Source: Desulfosporosinus shakirovi | GTDB lineage: Bacteria > Bacillota > Desulfitobacteriia > Desulfitobacteriales > Desulfitobacteriaceae | Reading direction: 5' to 3' | Length of the DNA: 64,000 nucleotides | Assembly: GCF_020595055.1 (NCBI RefSeq) | Contig: NZ_JAJDOO010000001.1 | Location: 344,834-408,833 of the forward strand | Part shown: positions 1 through 9,465 of the stretch, piece after piece | Layout of the letters: every line of letters starts with the position of its first letter | Numbering within the stretch: position 1 is the stretch's first letter | Made by a program: the position numbers and the translations under genes | The notes under the pieces: model-generated | Seen by the model: the letters and a program-made list of their open reading frames with translations, nothing else | Databases searched by the model: none | What the model was told of the DNA's origin: nothing

Positions 1-737
<737 letters not shown>

Positions 738-1042
738 TTACTTACCACCTTATTTTTTTTAGTATAATATTCCATATCTGGTGTAAATGTCACTTTTAGC
801 TTGCCTTTAAAGGCAAAAATCTTACTATAACTCAAAGATCAACCTATCGCGACGATAAGATATGACTTAAAAACAGCCAAGACGCTTTTTGAAACCCTTG
901 ACATGTTAGATTTACCTGAAGTTAAGAAGGCCTTATACAAGTAATATACTATTTACATAAACAAACAGTCTGAAACTTCTATCCAAGCTCCAGACTGTTT
1001 TGTATATGCATATTAATTTCTTTAACTAATGGAGGTTCAGCT
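738..1042. other. Intergenic, with an inverted repeat at 963-1000
   Basis: No convincing gene. A short open frame ending at 944 has no start codon and may be a gene remnant. AAACAGTCTG at 963-972 pairs with CAGACTGTTT at 991-1000 around an 18-base loop; it could be a weak terminator or transcript-processing hairpin ahead of the small peptide gene. Confidence 0.45.
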
Positions 1043-1123
1043 ATGATTTTATTTATAGTCATAGTTTTTATTGCTGCTTTTATCTGCAACTTGTATGCCG
1101 ACAGACATAGTATCGGCCAATAG
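1043..1123 (+). CDS. Possible 26-residue single-span membrane peptide
   Basis: ATG at 1043 follows a good GGAGG site with 7-base spacing and gives 26 codons to TAG at 1121. The product starts MILFIVIVFIAAFI, a hydrophobic segment long enough to span a membrane, then a short polar tail (NLYADRHSIGQ). It ends just before the convergent ABC-F gene. Nothing is recognised from families. The ribosome site and amphipathic layout support a real microprotein, but the shortness leaves chance possible. Confidence 0.45.
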   Translation: MILFIVIVFIAAFICNLYADRHSIGQ

Positions 1124-1128
1124 TCTCA

Positions 1129-2685
1129 TTACACGATTTTAGTGGTCCACTCTTCCAGATTCCAGACATCCGTCACCCAGTCTTCGTAAAATTCCGGCTC
1201 GTGGGAAACGACGATTACTGTCCCTTTATATTCCATAATTGCTTTCTTGAGCTCAGCCTTAGCATCCACATCCAAATGATTGGTAGGCTCGTCAAGGACC
1301 AACCAGTTCACATCTTTCAGCATCAGCTTACACAACCGAACTTTAGCATTCTCTCCCCCGCTCAAGACCATCATCTTACTGGAGATGTGTTCACTGGTCA
1401 AACCGCACCTGGCCAAGGCCCCGCGCACTTCGGAATTTGTAAGTCCGGGGAATTCAGCCCAAACTTCTTCCAAAGCGGTCTTAGTATTTTTGCGGCTGGA
1501 TTCTTGCTCGAAATAACCCGGGTAAAGATAGTCTCCCAGCTCAACTTCACCGGATACCGGCTGGATATACCCCAGTAAAGTCTTTAGTAAGGTAGATTTC
1601 CCTAATCCGTTAACCCCGCGGATTGCAACCTTCTGCCCGCGTTCCAGGGCCAAATCTAAAGGCCGAGTCAAAGGCTCATCATAGCCCAGTACAATACCCT
1701 TAGCCTCAAAAATCATCTTACCCGGTGATCGAGCTTCCTTAAATCTAAACTTTGGTTGAATTCTCTCCCTTGGCCGCTCAATCAGATCCATTTTTTCCAG
1801 CTGTTTCTGCCGACTTTTGGCCCGCCCGGTTGTTGAAATCCGTGCTTTATTGCGGGCAATAAAGTCCTCGAGTCGATCGACTTCCTTTTGTTGCTTATCA
1901 TAGGCTTTAATTTCCTGGATCTTTCGAGTTTCTAAGAGTGCCATAAACTGCTCGTAGTTTCCGGTATAGCGTGTCAATAAAGCATTTTCCACGTGATAGA
2001 TAACATTAATAACGCTATTCATAAACGGCACATCATGAGACACGAGGATAAAGGCATTTTCATACTGATTAAGATAGCGTTTGAGCCACTCAATATGCTC
2101 AACATCTAAAAAGTTAGTTGGCTCATCCAAAATTAAAATGCTGGGATTTTGAAGCAACAATTTGGTCAATAAAACCTTTGTCCTCTGGCCCCCGCTCAAA
2201 TCTGCGACATCCTTTTCGAGGCCAATTTCTCCAAGACCCAATCCATTAGCAATCTCTTCAATCTTCGTATCAATCATATAAAAACCGTTGTGTTCTAAAA
2301 TGCTCTGAATCTCTCCTACCTCTTCCAGGAGCTTGTTCATTTCGCTTTCTGAAACATTGCCCATTCGGTCATACATTTCCAAAGTTTCTGCTTCCAGATC
2401 GTACATCCCCTGAAACGCCTCTTTGAGCACGTCGCGGATGGTCTTCCCTTTGGTTAAAACCGTATGCTGATCCAAATAGCCGACGGTTACCCGATTCGAC
2501 CATTCCACTTTACCCTTGTCCGGCATAAGCTTGCCCGTAATAATGTCCAGAAAGGTTGATTTTCCTTCTCCGTTGGCTCCCACTAAGCCAACGTGCTCAC
2601 CTTTTAATAAGCGAAAACTAACATCCTCAAATATTTTACGTCCACCAAATCCATGGCTGACATTTTCAACACTTAATACGCTCAT
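1129..2685 (-). CDS. ABC-F family ATPase (YkpA/YbiT-like)
   Basis: A soluble protein of 518 residues with two tandem ABC nucleotide-binding domains and no membrane segments, the ABC-F layout. Domain 1 has Walker A GANGEGKST at 36-44, signature LSGGQR and Walker B ILILDEPTNFLD. Domain 2 has GVNGLGKST, LSGGENAK and LVLDEPTNHLD. The charged linker between them (about 255-310, with RNKARISTTGRAKSRQKQ) is the P-site tRNA interaction motif region typical of ABC-F factors. Members act on ribosomes as translation factors or antibiotic-protection proteins; which applies here cannot be told. A second ABC-F gene lies just upstream on the same strand, separated by a 51-residue ORF. Confidence 0.9.
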   Translation of the reverse strand: MSVLSVENVSHGFGGRKIFEDVSFRLLKGEHVGLVGANGEGKSTFLDIITGKLMPDKGKVEWSNRVTVGYLDQHTVLTKGKTIRDVLKEAFQGMYDLEAETLEMYDRMGNVSESEMNKLLEEVGEIQSILEHNGFYMIDTKIEEIANGLGLGEIGLEKDVADLSGGQRTKVLLTKLLLQNPSILILDEPTNFLDVEHIEWLKRYLNQYENAFILVSHDVPFMNSVINVIYHVENALLTRYTGNYEQFMALLETRKIQEIKAYDKQQKEVDRLEDFIARNKARISTTGRAKSRQKQLEKMDLIERPRERIQPKFRFKEARSPGKMIFEAKGIVLGYDEPLTRPLDLALERGQKVAIRGVNGLGKSTLLKTLLGYIQPVSGEVELGDYLYPGYFEQESSRKNTKTALEEVWAEFPGLTNSEVRGALARCGLTSEHISSKMMVLSGGENAKVRLCKLMLKDVNWLVLDEPTNHLDVDAKAELKKAIMEYKGTVIVVSHEPEFYEDWVTDVWNLEEWTTKIV

Positions 2686-2796
2686 TTGACTTAACTTCTC
2701 TCCCTTAATTGTAACTATATTTATTTATATAATTCTTGTATTTAACTTCCACCAAGCCTTATTTTTCCACGGAACCTAAAAGCGGCTAAAACCAAG

Positions 2797-2952
2797 TTAC
2801 TTGTCAAACATTCCACCAACTTTGCGTCGTTTGATGCCCTTCCTCTTCTCCCCAATCTTCTGTGTCGCTTTCATTGGACCGCCTTGTTGTGAACTCTTCA
2901 GCTTCTTTTCCTCCACTAACTTTTTCATCAGATCTAAGGTTTTCTCATCCAT
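2797..2952 (-). CDS. Small basic protein, 51 residues, unknown function
   Basis: ATG at 2952 is preceded by GGAGG at 7-base spacing; TAA is at 2797-2799. The product is Lys/Arg-rich (22 of 51 residues charged) with a helical N-terminal half (MDEKTLDLMKKLVEEKK) and a basic C-terminal half (EKRKGIKRRKVGG). It sits between two ABC-F genes in the same direction. The composition suggests RNA or ribosome contact, which is inference; no family is assigned. Confidence 0.65.
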   Translation of the reverse strand: MDEKTLDLMKKLVEEKKLKSSQQGGPMKATQKIGEKRKGIKRRKVGGMFDK

Positions 2953-3034
2953 ATTTTTATCCTCCAATTATTTTAAGGTAAATGCTGAATCAAATCTGCC
3001 CTGTACATAGGGCATTGTGCATGCGCCTCATTTT

Positions 3035-4981
3035 TTATCCCTTGTTTTTTTCTATTTTTTCTGCCAACTCCGTCAAATACGTCCAACGTTCCAGCAAATC
3101 ATCCAGTTTCTGTTCAAGGGTTTTTTGAAGTTTGACTAACTCTGTTAGCTTTCCAAAATCACTGCCGGAATCATTCATGTCTTGATTGATTTTTTGTAAT
3201 TCTTCTTCCGCTTGGGCAACCTGAGCATCAATCCGGGCATACTCTTGTTGCTCTTTATAGCTCATTTTCAGCGGACGCTCTTTTTTCTTCTCGGACCCTG
3301 CCTTATTTAAATCAGCATCCATCCCTCGGAATGTTGTTGCCAAGGAAGCTAATTTGACAGCCTGTTCTGCTTCTTGCTCTGCAGCGTACACCTGCTCACG
3401 ATAGTCCGAGTAATTTCCGGCATAGGACCGGATTTTTCCGTCCCCTTCAAAGGCAAAAATCTTATCTGTAACCCGATCCAGAAAATACCGGTCGTGAGAA
3501 ACTGCAATGACCGCTCCCGGAAAATCCTCCAGATAGCTTTCCAGAATAGTAAGCGTTTGAACATCTAAATCATTGGTCGGCTCATCCAACAAGAGAACAT
3601 TGGGCGCTCCCATCAAGATCCTCAAAAGATACAACCTTCGTTTTTCCCCGCCGGAGAGTTTACCGATCTGCGTCCACTGAACAGCCGGTGGAAACAAAAA
3701 GCGTTCCAGCATTTGAGAGGCTGTTATAAAACCGCCATCTGCCGTGGGAATCACTTCTGCTACGGCTTTAATCTCATCAATCACTCGACGCTCCGGATCC
3801 ATATAGGTATTTTCCTGAGAAAAATATCCCACATTAACCGTCGAGCCCAGTTCTATACTGCCCCTATCCGGTGTCAGGTTGCCCACAATCAAGTTTAGCA
3901 ATGTAGACTTGCCGCTCCCATTGGGACCAATAATCCCTATCCGGTCATCTCTCAAGAGAATATAGCTGAAATCTTTGATGACCACACCCCGGTTGGAAAA
4001 CTCTTTTCGCACTTCATTGCATTCTAGGATCTTCTTACCTAAACGTGACGCCCCAGTGGGCATTTCAATCCGATCCCCATACTCCACAGGTTTATCCGCC
4101 TGCAACTTTTCAAAACGCTCAATCCTGGCCTTTTGCTTCGTAGTTCGGGCTTTAGCGCCTCTTCGCATCCAAGCAAGTTCATTGCGAAAGAGATTTTGGC
4201 GTTTTCTCTCAGTCGCTTCAACCTGCTCCTCCCGCTCCGCTTTTAACTCTAAGAAGCGACTATAGTTACCGGGATAAGGATACAGTTTACCCTGGTCCAA
4301 CTCTAATACTCGCCCCACCACACGATCAAGAAAATACCGATCGTGGGTGATCATCACCAGGGCCCCTTTGCGTTTATTAAGATACTGCTCCAGCCAATCT
4401 ACGGTATCATTGTCAATGTGGTTTGTTGGCTCATCGAGCATCAGGATATCGGTAGGGTTAATGAGAGCACTTGCTAAAGCAACTCGTTTTCTCTGCCCAC
4501 CCGAAAGAGTTCCCACTAAAGTATCAAACCTTGAAATCCCCAACTTATTCAGGATGGTTTTGGCCTCATTTTCAAGTTGCCAAGCATCCAACTCATCCAT
4601 CTGCTGGCCTAAGGCAATCAACCTTTGTTGCAACATCGGCTCATCGGAATTCTCATTTAGTTTTTCTAAGGCTAATTCATACTCTCGCAACAATTTCATA
4701 ACCGGGGCATTTCCTTTGAAGACCTGCTGCAACACCGTCGCGGAGTCTTCGAATTCCGGATTTTGGGGGAGGTACTCTAAACGGACACTATTTCCCGTCG
4801 TAACCTTGCCCTGATCTGGCCACTCCATACCTGCCAATATTTTAAGCAATGTAGACTTGCCCGTCCCATTGACTCCAATAATCCCTATTTTCTCCCCCTC
4901 GTCAATTCCGAAGGAAATATCCGTGAACAGAACCTTTTCACCATAACTTTTCGTTAAATTCTCAGCAGTTAAGACATTCAT
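3035..4981 (-). CDS. ABC-F family ATPase, Uup/YfmR-like
   Basis: The open frame reaches 5149, but ATG 4981 is chosen because the conserved ABC-F start (MNVLTAENLTKSYGEKVLF) begins there and an AAGGAG/GAGGG site lies just upstream. The 648-residue product has two ABC domains: GVNGTGKST, LSGGQRKR and ILMLDEPTNHID, then GPNGSGKST, LSGGEKRR and VLLLDEPTNDLD. A basic linker (ELAWMRRGAKARTTKQKAR) and a C-terminal coiled coil of about 90 residues match the Uup C-terminal domain, which binds nucleic acid. Uup/YfmR-type proteins help resolve stalled ribosomes; the exact role here is inferred from family only. Confidence 0.9.
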   Translation of the reverse strand: MNVLTAENLTKSYGEKVLFTDISFGIDEGEKIGIIGVNGTGKSTLLKILAGMEWPDQGKVTTGNSVRLEYLPQNPEFEDSATVLQQVFKGNAPVMKLLREYELALEKLNENSDEPMLQQRLIALGQQMDELDAWQLENEAKTILNKLGISRFDTLVGTLSGGQRKRVALASALINPTDILMLDEPTNHIDNDTVDWLEQYLNKRKGALVMITHDRYFLDRVVGRVLELDQGKLYPYPGNYSRFLELKAEREEQVEATERKRQNLFRNELAWMRRGAKARTTKQKARIERFEKLQADKPVEYGDRIEMPTGASRLGKKILECNEVRKEFSNRGVVIKDFSYILLRDDRIGIIGPNGSGKSTLLNLIVGNLTPDRGSIELGSTVNVGYFSQENTYMDPERRVIDEIKAVAEVIPTADGGFITASQMLERFLFPPAVQWTQIGKLSGGEKRRLYLLRILMGAPNVLLLDEPTNDLDVQTLTILESYLEDFPGAVIAVSHDRYFLDRVTDKIFAFEGDGKIRSYAGNYSDYREQVYAAEQEAEQAVKLASLATTFRGMDADLNKAGSEKKKERPLKMSYKEQQEYARIDAQVAQAEEELQKINQDMNDSGSDFGKLTELVKLQKTLEQKLDDLLERWTYLTELAEKIEKNKG

Positions 4982-5181
4982 GCCGACCCTCTTCTCCTTA
5001 GCAAAAGCTGTACAACACCTTATTATATCACAGTTCCTGCACGATGCCGAATAAACCAACTTACCACGCTGGCCAAGGATAGCCGAGTGTCCCTGCAGAC
5101 AATAAGTTATCTTTTCTATAGGGTACTGAAAAGCCCCATAGCTGAGCATTAATCTTGCACAGTTATGGGACTTTTATATAA

Positions 5182-5525
5182 CTAGAATCCTGCTAATAAA
5201 CCTCTTTCATCGGCTAATCCCTTTAAAATCTCATGGGCACTGCGACGTAAAGCTCCAACAATTTTCGATGACTCAACTTTCAATTTTTCCCGCTCAATTG
5301 CGGCAATGGCGACTTTCTTCTGACCCTTTCAGCATAAGATACATCTCATCTTGACGAGAACGCCATAGCATCCATGTCTGTCTTTAGACTACTCACATCT
5401 GTCTTTAAGCTACTTACGTCTGCCTTTAAATCACTTACATCACTCTTCAAACTACTTACATCTGTCGTTATGACCTCGAGTACACCAAGAACTTTTCCGA
5501 ACATCTCCCGAGTTTCTTGATCCAC
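5182..5525 (-). pseudogene. Frameshifted coiled-coil protein gene
   Basis: A GTG at 5525 after a run of seven G begins (M)DQETREMFGKVLGVLEVI, followed by five near-identical 7-residue repeats (D-V-S-S-L-K-T/S/A) encoded by 21-base units. The frame then stops. The expected continuation is found in a second frame (RQDEMYLMLKG) and a third (KKVAIAAIEREKLKVESS to ERGLLAGF, stop at 5182). Such short coiled-coil proteins with the RQDEMY-type motif are common hypothetical proteins in Peptococcaceae. Two frameshifts make it a pseudogene, unless the sequence is wrong. Confidence 0.7.
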
Positions 5526-5637
5526 ATCTATCCCCCCCAGATCTCACCCCTCTCTATTTGTCACTATTTTACAAGTCCAAAAGCGGTTTGTCCATCGATT
5601 TCCAATATTTATTCTAATTGCCTCAACCTAACGAAGC

Positions 5638-6939
5638 TTAGCCAACTTTCTTTTGCACCATAATATCCAGAATAACTCGATCCACCTCGTAGCTCGCATC
5701 ATTAGCCAGCCGTCCAAGGTTTTCGATGGTCTGTTCAGCCGTACTTTCAATAATGCCATCCGTGGCCTGAATCGTTTTACCCTCCACAGCCATGATCGCA
5801 GACTGAACAGCAGCACTCGTACAGGTCGATAACTTTAAAGCACACCCCGCCTTGGCTCCATCACAGAACATTCCGGTCGTATTGCCCTGCATATTCTGGA
5901 TAGCTGACCTTATTTCGGCTTTTCCCCCTCCAAGCAAGTAAGCAATGCCGCAACTTGCACCGGTCCCAGACGCGGTTGCACCACATAAAGCAGAAAGTCG
6001 GCCAATCTTTAACTTAATGTAAATTGCAATCAAATTACTTAACGTTACAGCACGAATCAGTTGCTCCCTCGATACCTGCAATTTTTCTCCTGCAGCTACA
6101 ACAGGCAAAGTTGCCGAAATCCCTTGATTTCCGCTTCCTGAATTACTCATTACCGGCATAGTACATCCCGACATCCTGGCATCCGAGGCACCGGCTGTCA
6201 GAGCCATAGCATGAGTTATTAAATCATCGGAAAGCATTCCTTTACCGACACTATTTTTAATCGTTTTTCCTACCTCTAAACCATAGGCATTCAATAACCC
6301 CTCTAACCCAACACTTGTATTAAGTTCAATGGCCTTCTTAATTATTGTTAGATCACTGATTTGCGCCCGCTGAACAAACTCCCATATGGAGTCTATCGTG
6401 ATAAACGAATCCTCGCTTCTCCCACTGTCACCGGTCTCACTTGCACCAGATTCATCTGCACTCAACCTGTTTATCAATAAATTCCCGTCCACTTCAACAA
6501 GTACAACCTGGGTATGTTCGTCTGCGACAACCACTCTCGCATACGATTGTGGGGTCTTAACAATTACTTCAACATAGAGCTTTTTCGAAGTATCTGCTAT
6601 TCCCACCATAACTTTCCCCTGCTCGATCATAGTCTTCGCGTTTTCTACATCCCGCGGAGTCAGTCCTTCTAATACTTCAAGACCTTTGGCAAAATCTCCT
6701 GCAATTACCCCTAAGGCTGCAGCAAGATCGACTCCACAGCCCTGGGCACCGGGAATAGCCACAGCCATTGCATTCTTGAGCACATTAGCGCTGGCCAAAA
6801 CTCTCACTGAAGTAATTATCTCTCCCTTGACATGCTTTTTAGCTAGAGCAGCCGCAAAGGCAATTGCCATTGGTTCAGTACATCCGAGTGTTACGACAAG
6901 TTCCTTTTCTAAACGTTCTAAAAACTTCTTGTATTCCAT
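5638..6939 (-). CDS. L-cysteine desulfidase-type protein (CyuA/UPF0597, serine dehydratase alpha family)
   Basis: The 433-residue protein begins with the family hallmark VTLGCTEPMAIAFAAA (about 16-31), where the Cys is a ligand of the [4Fe-4S] cluster in L-cysteine desulfidases. Further conserved stretches are SNSGSGNQGISATLPV and SGTGASCGIAYLLGG, with Cys-containing segments near the C-terminus (MFCDGAKAGCALKLSTCTSAA). Known members turn L-cysteine into pyruvate, ammonia and sulfide in the cytosol; related proteins act on serine. ATG 6939 has a strong GGGGGG site. It appears monocistronic, with a dyad at 6989-7019 upstream that may be an operator. The substrate is not proven by sequence. Confidence 0.85.
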   Translation of the reverse strand: MEYKKFLERLEKELVVTLGCTEPMAIAFAAALAKKHVKGEIITSVRVLASANVLKNAMAVAIPGAQGCGVDLAAALGVIAGDFAKGLEVLEGLTPRDVENAKTMIEQGKVMVGIADTSKKLYVEVIVKTPQSYARVVVADEHTQVVLVEVDGNLLINRLSADESGASETGDSGRSEDSFITIDSIWEFVQRAQISDLTIIKKAIELNTSVGLEGLLNAYGLEVGKTIKNSVGKGMLSDDLITHAMALTAGASDARMSGCTMPVMSNSGSGNQGISATLPVVAAGEKLQVSREQLIRAVTLSNLIAIYIKLKIGRLSALCGATASGTGASCGIAYLLGGGKAEIRSAIQNMQGNTTGMFCDGAKAGCALKLSTCTSAAVQSAIMAVEGKTIQATDGIIESTAEQTIENLGRLANDASYEVDRVILDIMVQKKVG

Positions 6940-6988
6940 GATGCAATCCCCCCTGTTTTTAACGAAGACAAATTGTAAAAATTGATTC

Positions 6989-7019
6989 TAGGTTATCTTA
7001 ATCATTTGATTATAACCTA
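6989..7019. promoter_or_regulatory. Inverted repeat upstream of the desulfidase gene
   Basis: TAGGTTAT at 6989-6996 is mirrored by ATAACCTA at 7012-7019, with AATCA/GATT pairing inside. It lies 50-80 bases upstream of the start at 6939, a usual place for an operator. The binding protein is unknown. Confidence 0.35.
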
Positions 7020-7164
7020 TTTTGATTCTTTGTGTTGTCTTTTAAAAGATAATTATTACAAGAAAAAAGCCAGTCCTTGGTTAACCGATTATTCGGAAAC
7101 CAAAAACAGCCTCAAATTCAGACTTCTATCGATTGGAATCATTTGAATTTTGGTTCACTCAACC

Positions 7165-7344
7165 TTAAGAGCTTTGATACTTTGAGCTTAGCTCAAGTTT
7201 ACGACGGGAATAAAATTCATTAATTAATACATCTAATTTGCAACTTATACTCACAACTCTATGATCCGTTAGGTTTTTATCTGAAGCAATTTCATGCATT
7301 TTTAATCTTAATTCTTCAATTTGCTCATCTATTATCTGTTTCAC
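7165..7344 (-). CDS. Spo0E-like aspartyl-phosphate phosphatase
   Basis: A 59-residue ORF from GTG 7344 with an upstream GAGG site. The length, two-helix layout and the motif S34-C-K-L-D38 followed by VLINEFYSR match the Spo0E family signature (SQxLD), with Cys in place of Gln. Family members dephosphorylate Spo0A-P and so hold back sporulation. It stands alone in an AT-rich stretch. This is one of the clues that the host forms spores. Confidence 0.8.
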   Translation of the reverse strand: MKQIIDEQIEELRLKMHEIASDKNLTDHRVVSISCKLDVLINEFYSRRKLELSSKYQSS

Positions 7345-7547
7345 CGTTCAAAAACCTCGTTTCAACAAAATATGGAATCCTCGAACATTCTAATATATTT
7401 TCCTGAGAACATCAACAATGTATAAGATAATCTTTTGTCGGAATATGGAAAATATATGTTTTATTGTCAAACATCACCTTTGACTCCCATATTAGGCCTT
7501 GACGCGATAATTATCATTATTTGCATCTATTTTGATAAAGAAAATAA

Positions 7548-7754
7548 TGGAGAATTAAATCAGGAATAGAAGGACTGCTTGAAGCACCACCAAAGGTTGA
7601 TATTAATCAGCTGCAGGGCATAAATCCTCCTGTTCTTCGTTTACGAATAGGAAAATATCGGGTATTATATGAGTATACTAATTTTAATGACGAAGAAGTA
7701 TTAATGATTAACGATATCGGATCACGAGAGGACATTTACAAGCAATGGCGATGA
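7548..7754 (+). pseudogene. RelE/ParE-type toxin remnant, N-terminus missing
   Basis: An open frame without a start codon reads LLEAPPKVDINQLQGI, then LRLRIGKYRVLYEY and MINDIGSREDIYKQWR before TGA at 7752. This is the C-terminal two thirds of a RelE/ParE ribonuclease-type toxin, including the R-x-G-x-Y-R-V strand and the D-I-G-S-R-x-D-I-Y-K end. An in-frame TAA at 7545 cuts off the upstream part, so the N-terminal helices are lost. It lies 4 bases before the antitoxin remnant. Confidence 0.75.
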
Positions 7755-7758
7755 TAAT

Positions 7759-7968
7759 ATGTCCACAGTTTCAAAGCAAATCATTGATATGCTTGATATG
7801 CTTCCTGAGTCGGAACAGTAGTTGGCATTCGAAATGATTAAGAGAATGGTCCTTGCATGGGACAGTGATTTCACGAAGCTGACGCCTCTGGAGAGAGAGA
7901 TTAACCCAATCCGAAAAAGAAATAGCAACGAAGAAACCGTTAGCCATTCAGACATTGACTTGAATTAA
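7759..7968 (+). pseudogene. Antitoxin remnant with an internal TAG
   Basis: ATG 7759 starts MSTVSKQIIDMLDMLPESEQ, then TAG at 7819-7821 interrupts; the same frame continues LAFEMIKRMVLAWDSDFTKL and further to TAA at 7966. The sequence is like the small antitoxins that partner RelE-type toxins in Firmicutes. With the upstream toxin truncated, both halves of the module appear dead. Confidence 0.7.
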
Positions 7969-8011
7969 CCGTAAAAGTGGTGACACCCTTTACATTAGTG
8001 ACACTGCTCTG

Positions 8012-8046
8012 TCCCAGGTCCTAACAAAAGGACATGGGGCTTTTTT
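8012..8046 (+). terminator. Rho-independent terminator
   Basis: CCCAGGTCCT pairs with AGGACATGGG (one mismatch) around AACAA, followed by GCTTTTTTG. The T-run is on the plus strand, so it ends transcription from the toxin-antitoxin remnant toward the convergent hutI. Confidence 0.7.
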
Positions 8047-8073
8047 GTGCAAACAAAACTTATGAACTTTGAC

Positions 8074-9330
8074 TTACCCCCCCCAAACCACTTCTCCTCG
8101 CTTAACCACCGTCTCAACTGGGTTACTTCCAAAATGATACGGCAAGTAATTTAGATTGGGAATATCAAGAATAAGCACATCCCCCTGTTTTCCAACCTCT
8201 AGACTCCCCACCTGATTTGCTCTGCCGATAGCATGGGCAGCATTAATCGTACACCCAGCTAAAGCTTCTTCAGGGGTAAGTCTGAGGTAGAGACAGGCCA
8301 GGGTTATAACGAGAGGCATGGATTCCGTAGGAGAAGATCCTGGATTCGAATCCGTAGCCAACGCTACAGGCACCCCTGCACGAATCATCTCTCTCGCTCT
8401 GGCGTAGGAATTCTTAGCAAGGTTAAACGAAGTTGCCGGAAGCAATACTGCAATTACACCTTGTCGCGCTAGAGCAGCGATTCCTTCATCCGAAGCTTGA
8501 AGCAAATGATCAGCACTTATAACACCCAGTTTTGCCGCTAATTCTGCCCCTCCCGCTGAAGCTAGTTCATCCGCATGCATTTTTAATTTGAAATTCAACT
8601 CTTTCGCCTTAACTAAAATCCGCTCGCTTGATTCGAGACTAAAAACTCCGGGCTCGCAAAAAACATCACAGAATTCCGCCAGGTCTTCAACAGCAACCTG
8701 GGGTAACATCACATCCACTATATAGTTTGTAAACGCCTCTTCGCTGTACCCCGGCGGAACCGCATGCGCCCCCATAAACGTGGGCACCAAGTCCACCGCC
8801 TGTTCTCCATCTAATTCGTGTATAAGACGTAAAGCCCGCAATTCATCATCCACCATCAGGCCATACCCGCTCTTTGCCTCAACTGTCGTCGTCCCCATGC
8901 TCAACATCGTCCGGAGCCGACGACTTGTCTGCGCTTTAATTTCTTCATCAGTAGCCAACTTAGTACTTCGAACCGTAGAAAGAATCCCCCCGCCCTGCTT
9001 AAGTATCTCAAGATAAGGAACCCCTTTAAGCTTCAAAGACAATTCATTCTCACGAGAACCGGCATAGAGAACATGGGTGTGAGGATCGACAAACCCCGGG
9101 GTAACAACCTTACCCAGCGCACTTATTTGCCGAGTATCAGGTCCTGCCCACCCACCGGCTCGAACTTCCTCTGTAGTGCCAACCGCAACAATCTTTCCCT
9201 CACGGATAGCAACAGCACCATCTTCAATCAAACCAATCTCAGACATGCCTTCCCCACAGGCCGGACGGTCCGAGTAGCCCCTCAGCGTCGCCATCAATTG
9301 GGCGGAATAGATCAAGAGATCCGCATACAT
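8074..9330 (-). CDS. hutI: Imidazolonepropionase
   Basis: HutI opens the ring of 4-imidazolone-5-propanoate to give N-formimino-L-glutamate, the third step of histidine breakdown. The protein has the amidohydrolase metal motif DPHTHVLYAGSRE, the later MHADE His and the ALATDSNPGSSPTESM Asp motif, all typical of HutI. The open frame extends to a TTG at 9351, but ATG 9330 (or GTG 9333) is better placed behind GGAG; the product is then 418 residues, the usual length. It is the last gene of the minus-strand run and is separated from the MetH-activation gene by an IS200/605-like hairpin at 9391-9424. No hutH or hutG lies beside it. Confidence 0.93.
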   Translation of the reverse strand: MYADLLIYSAQLMATLRGYSDRPACGEGMSEIGLIEDGAVAIREGKIVAVGTTEEVRAGGWAGPDTRQISALGKVVTPGFVDPHTHVLYAGSRENELSLKLKGVPYLEILKQGGGILSTVRSTKLATDEEIKAQTSRRLRTMLSMGTTTVEAKSGYGLMVDDELRALRLIHELDGEQAVDLVPTFMGAHAVPPGYSEEAFTNYIVDVMLPQVAVEDLAEFCDVFCEPGVFSLESSERILVKAKELNFKLKMHADELASAGGAELAAKLGVISADHLLQASDEGIAALARQGVIAVLLPATSFNLAKNSYARAREMIRAGVPVALATDSNPGSSPTESMPLVITLACLYLRLTPEEALAGCTINAAHAIGRANQVGSLEVGKQGDVLILDIPNLNYLPYHFGSNPVETVVKRGEVVWGG

Positions 9331-9390
9331 CACACAATCAGCTCCAATCAAGTTATTTAGGTAACCTAAAAAAGATACGCAGTGGAAAAG

Positions 9391-9424
9391 CAGTGAACTC
9401 GTTCAACTAAAGTTGAACACAGGA
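9391..9424 (-). repeat. IS200/IS605-like right-end hairpin (copy A)
   Basis: On the minus strand it reads GTTCAAC-TTTA-GTTGAAC followed by GAGTTCACTG. The stem at 9401-9418 is perfect. It is the same module as at 12909, 15521 and 34463, but with an A-T pair where those at 12909 and 34463 have G-C. Confidence 0.7.
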
Positions 9425-9465
9425 ATCTTAACATTGGATGAGACGAGAATGGAACCCGCATGCTC

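Noticed and set aside
829..944. Open frame ending LDLPEVKKALYK
   Set aside because: No start codon or ribosome site; could be a remnant but too short to assign.
5390..5475. CRISPR-like 21-base repeats
   Set aside because: The repeats are contiguous, vary at codon level and encode heptads of a coiled coil; there are no spacers.
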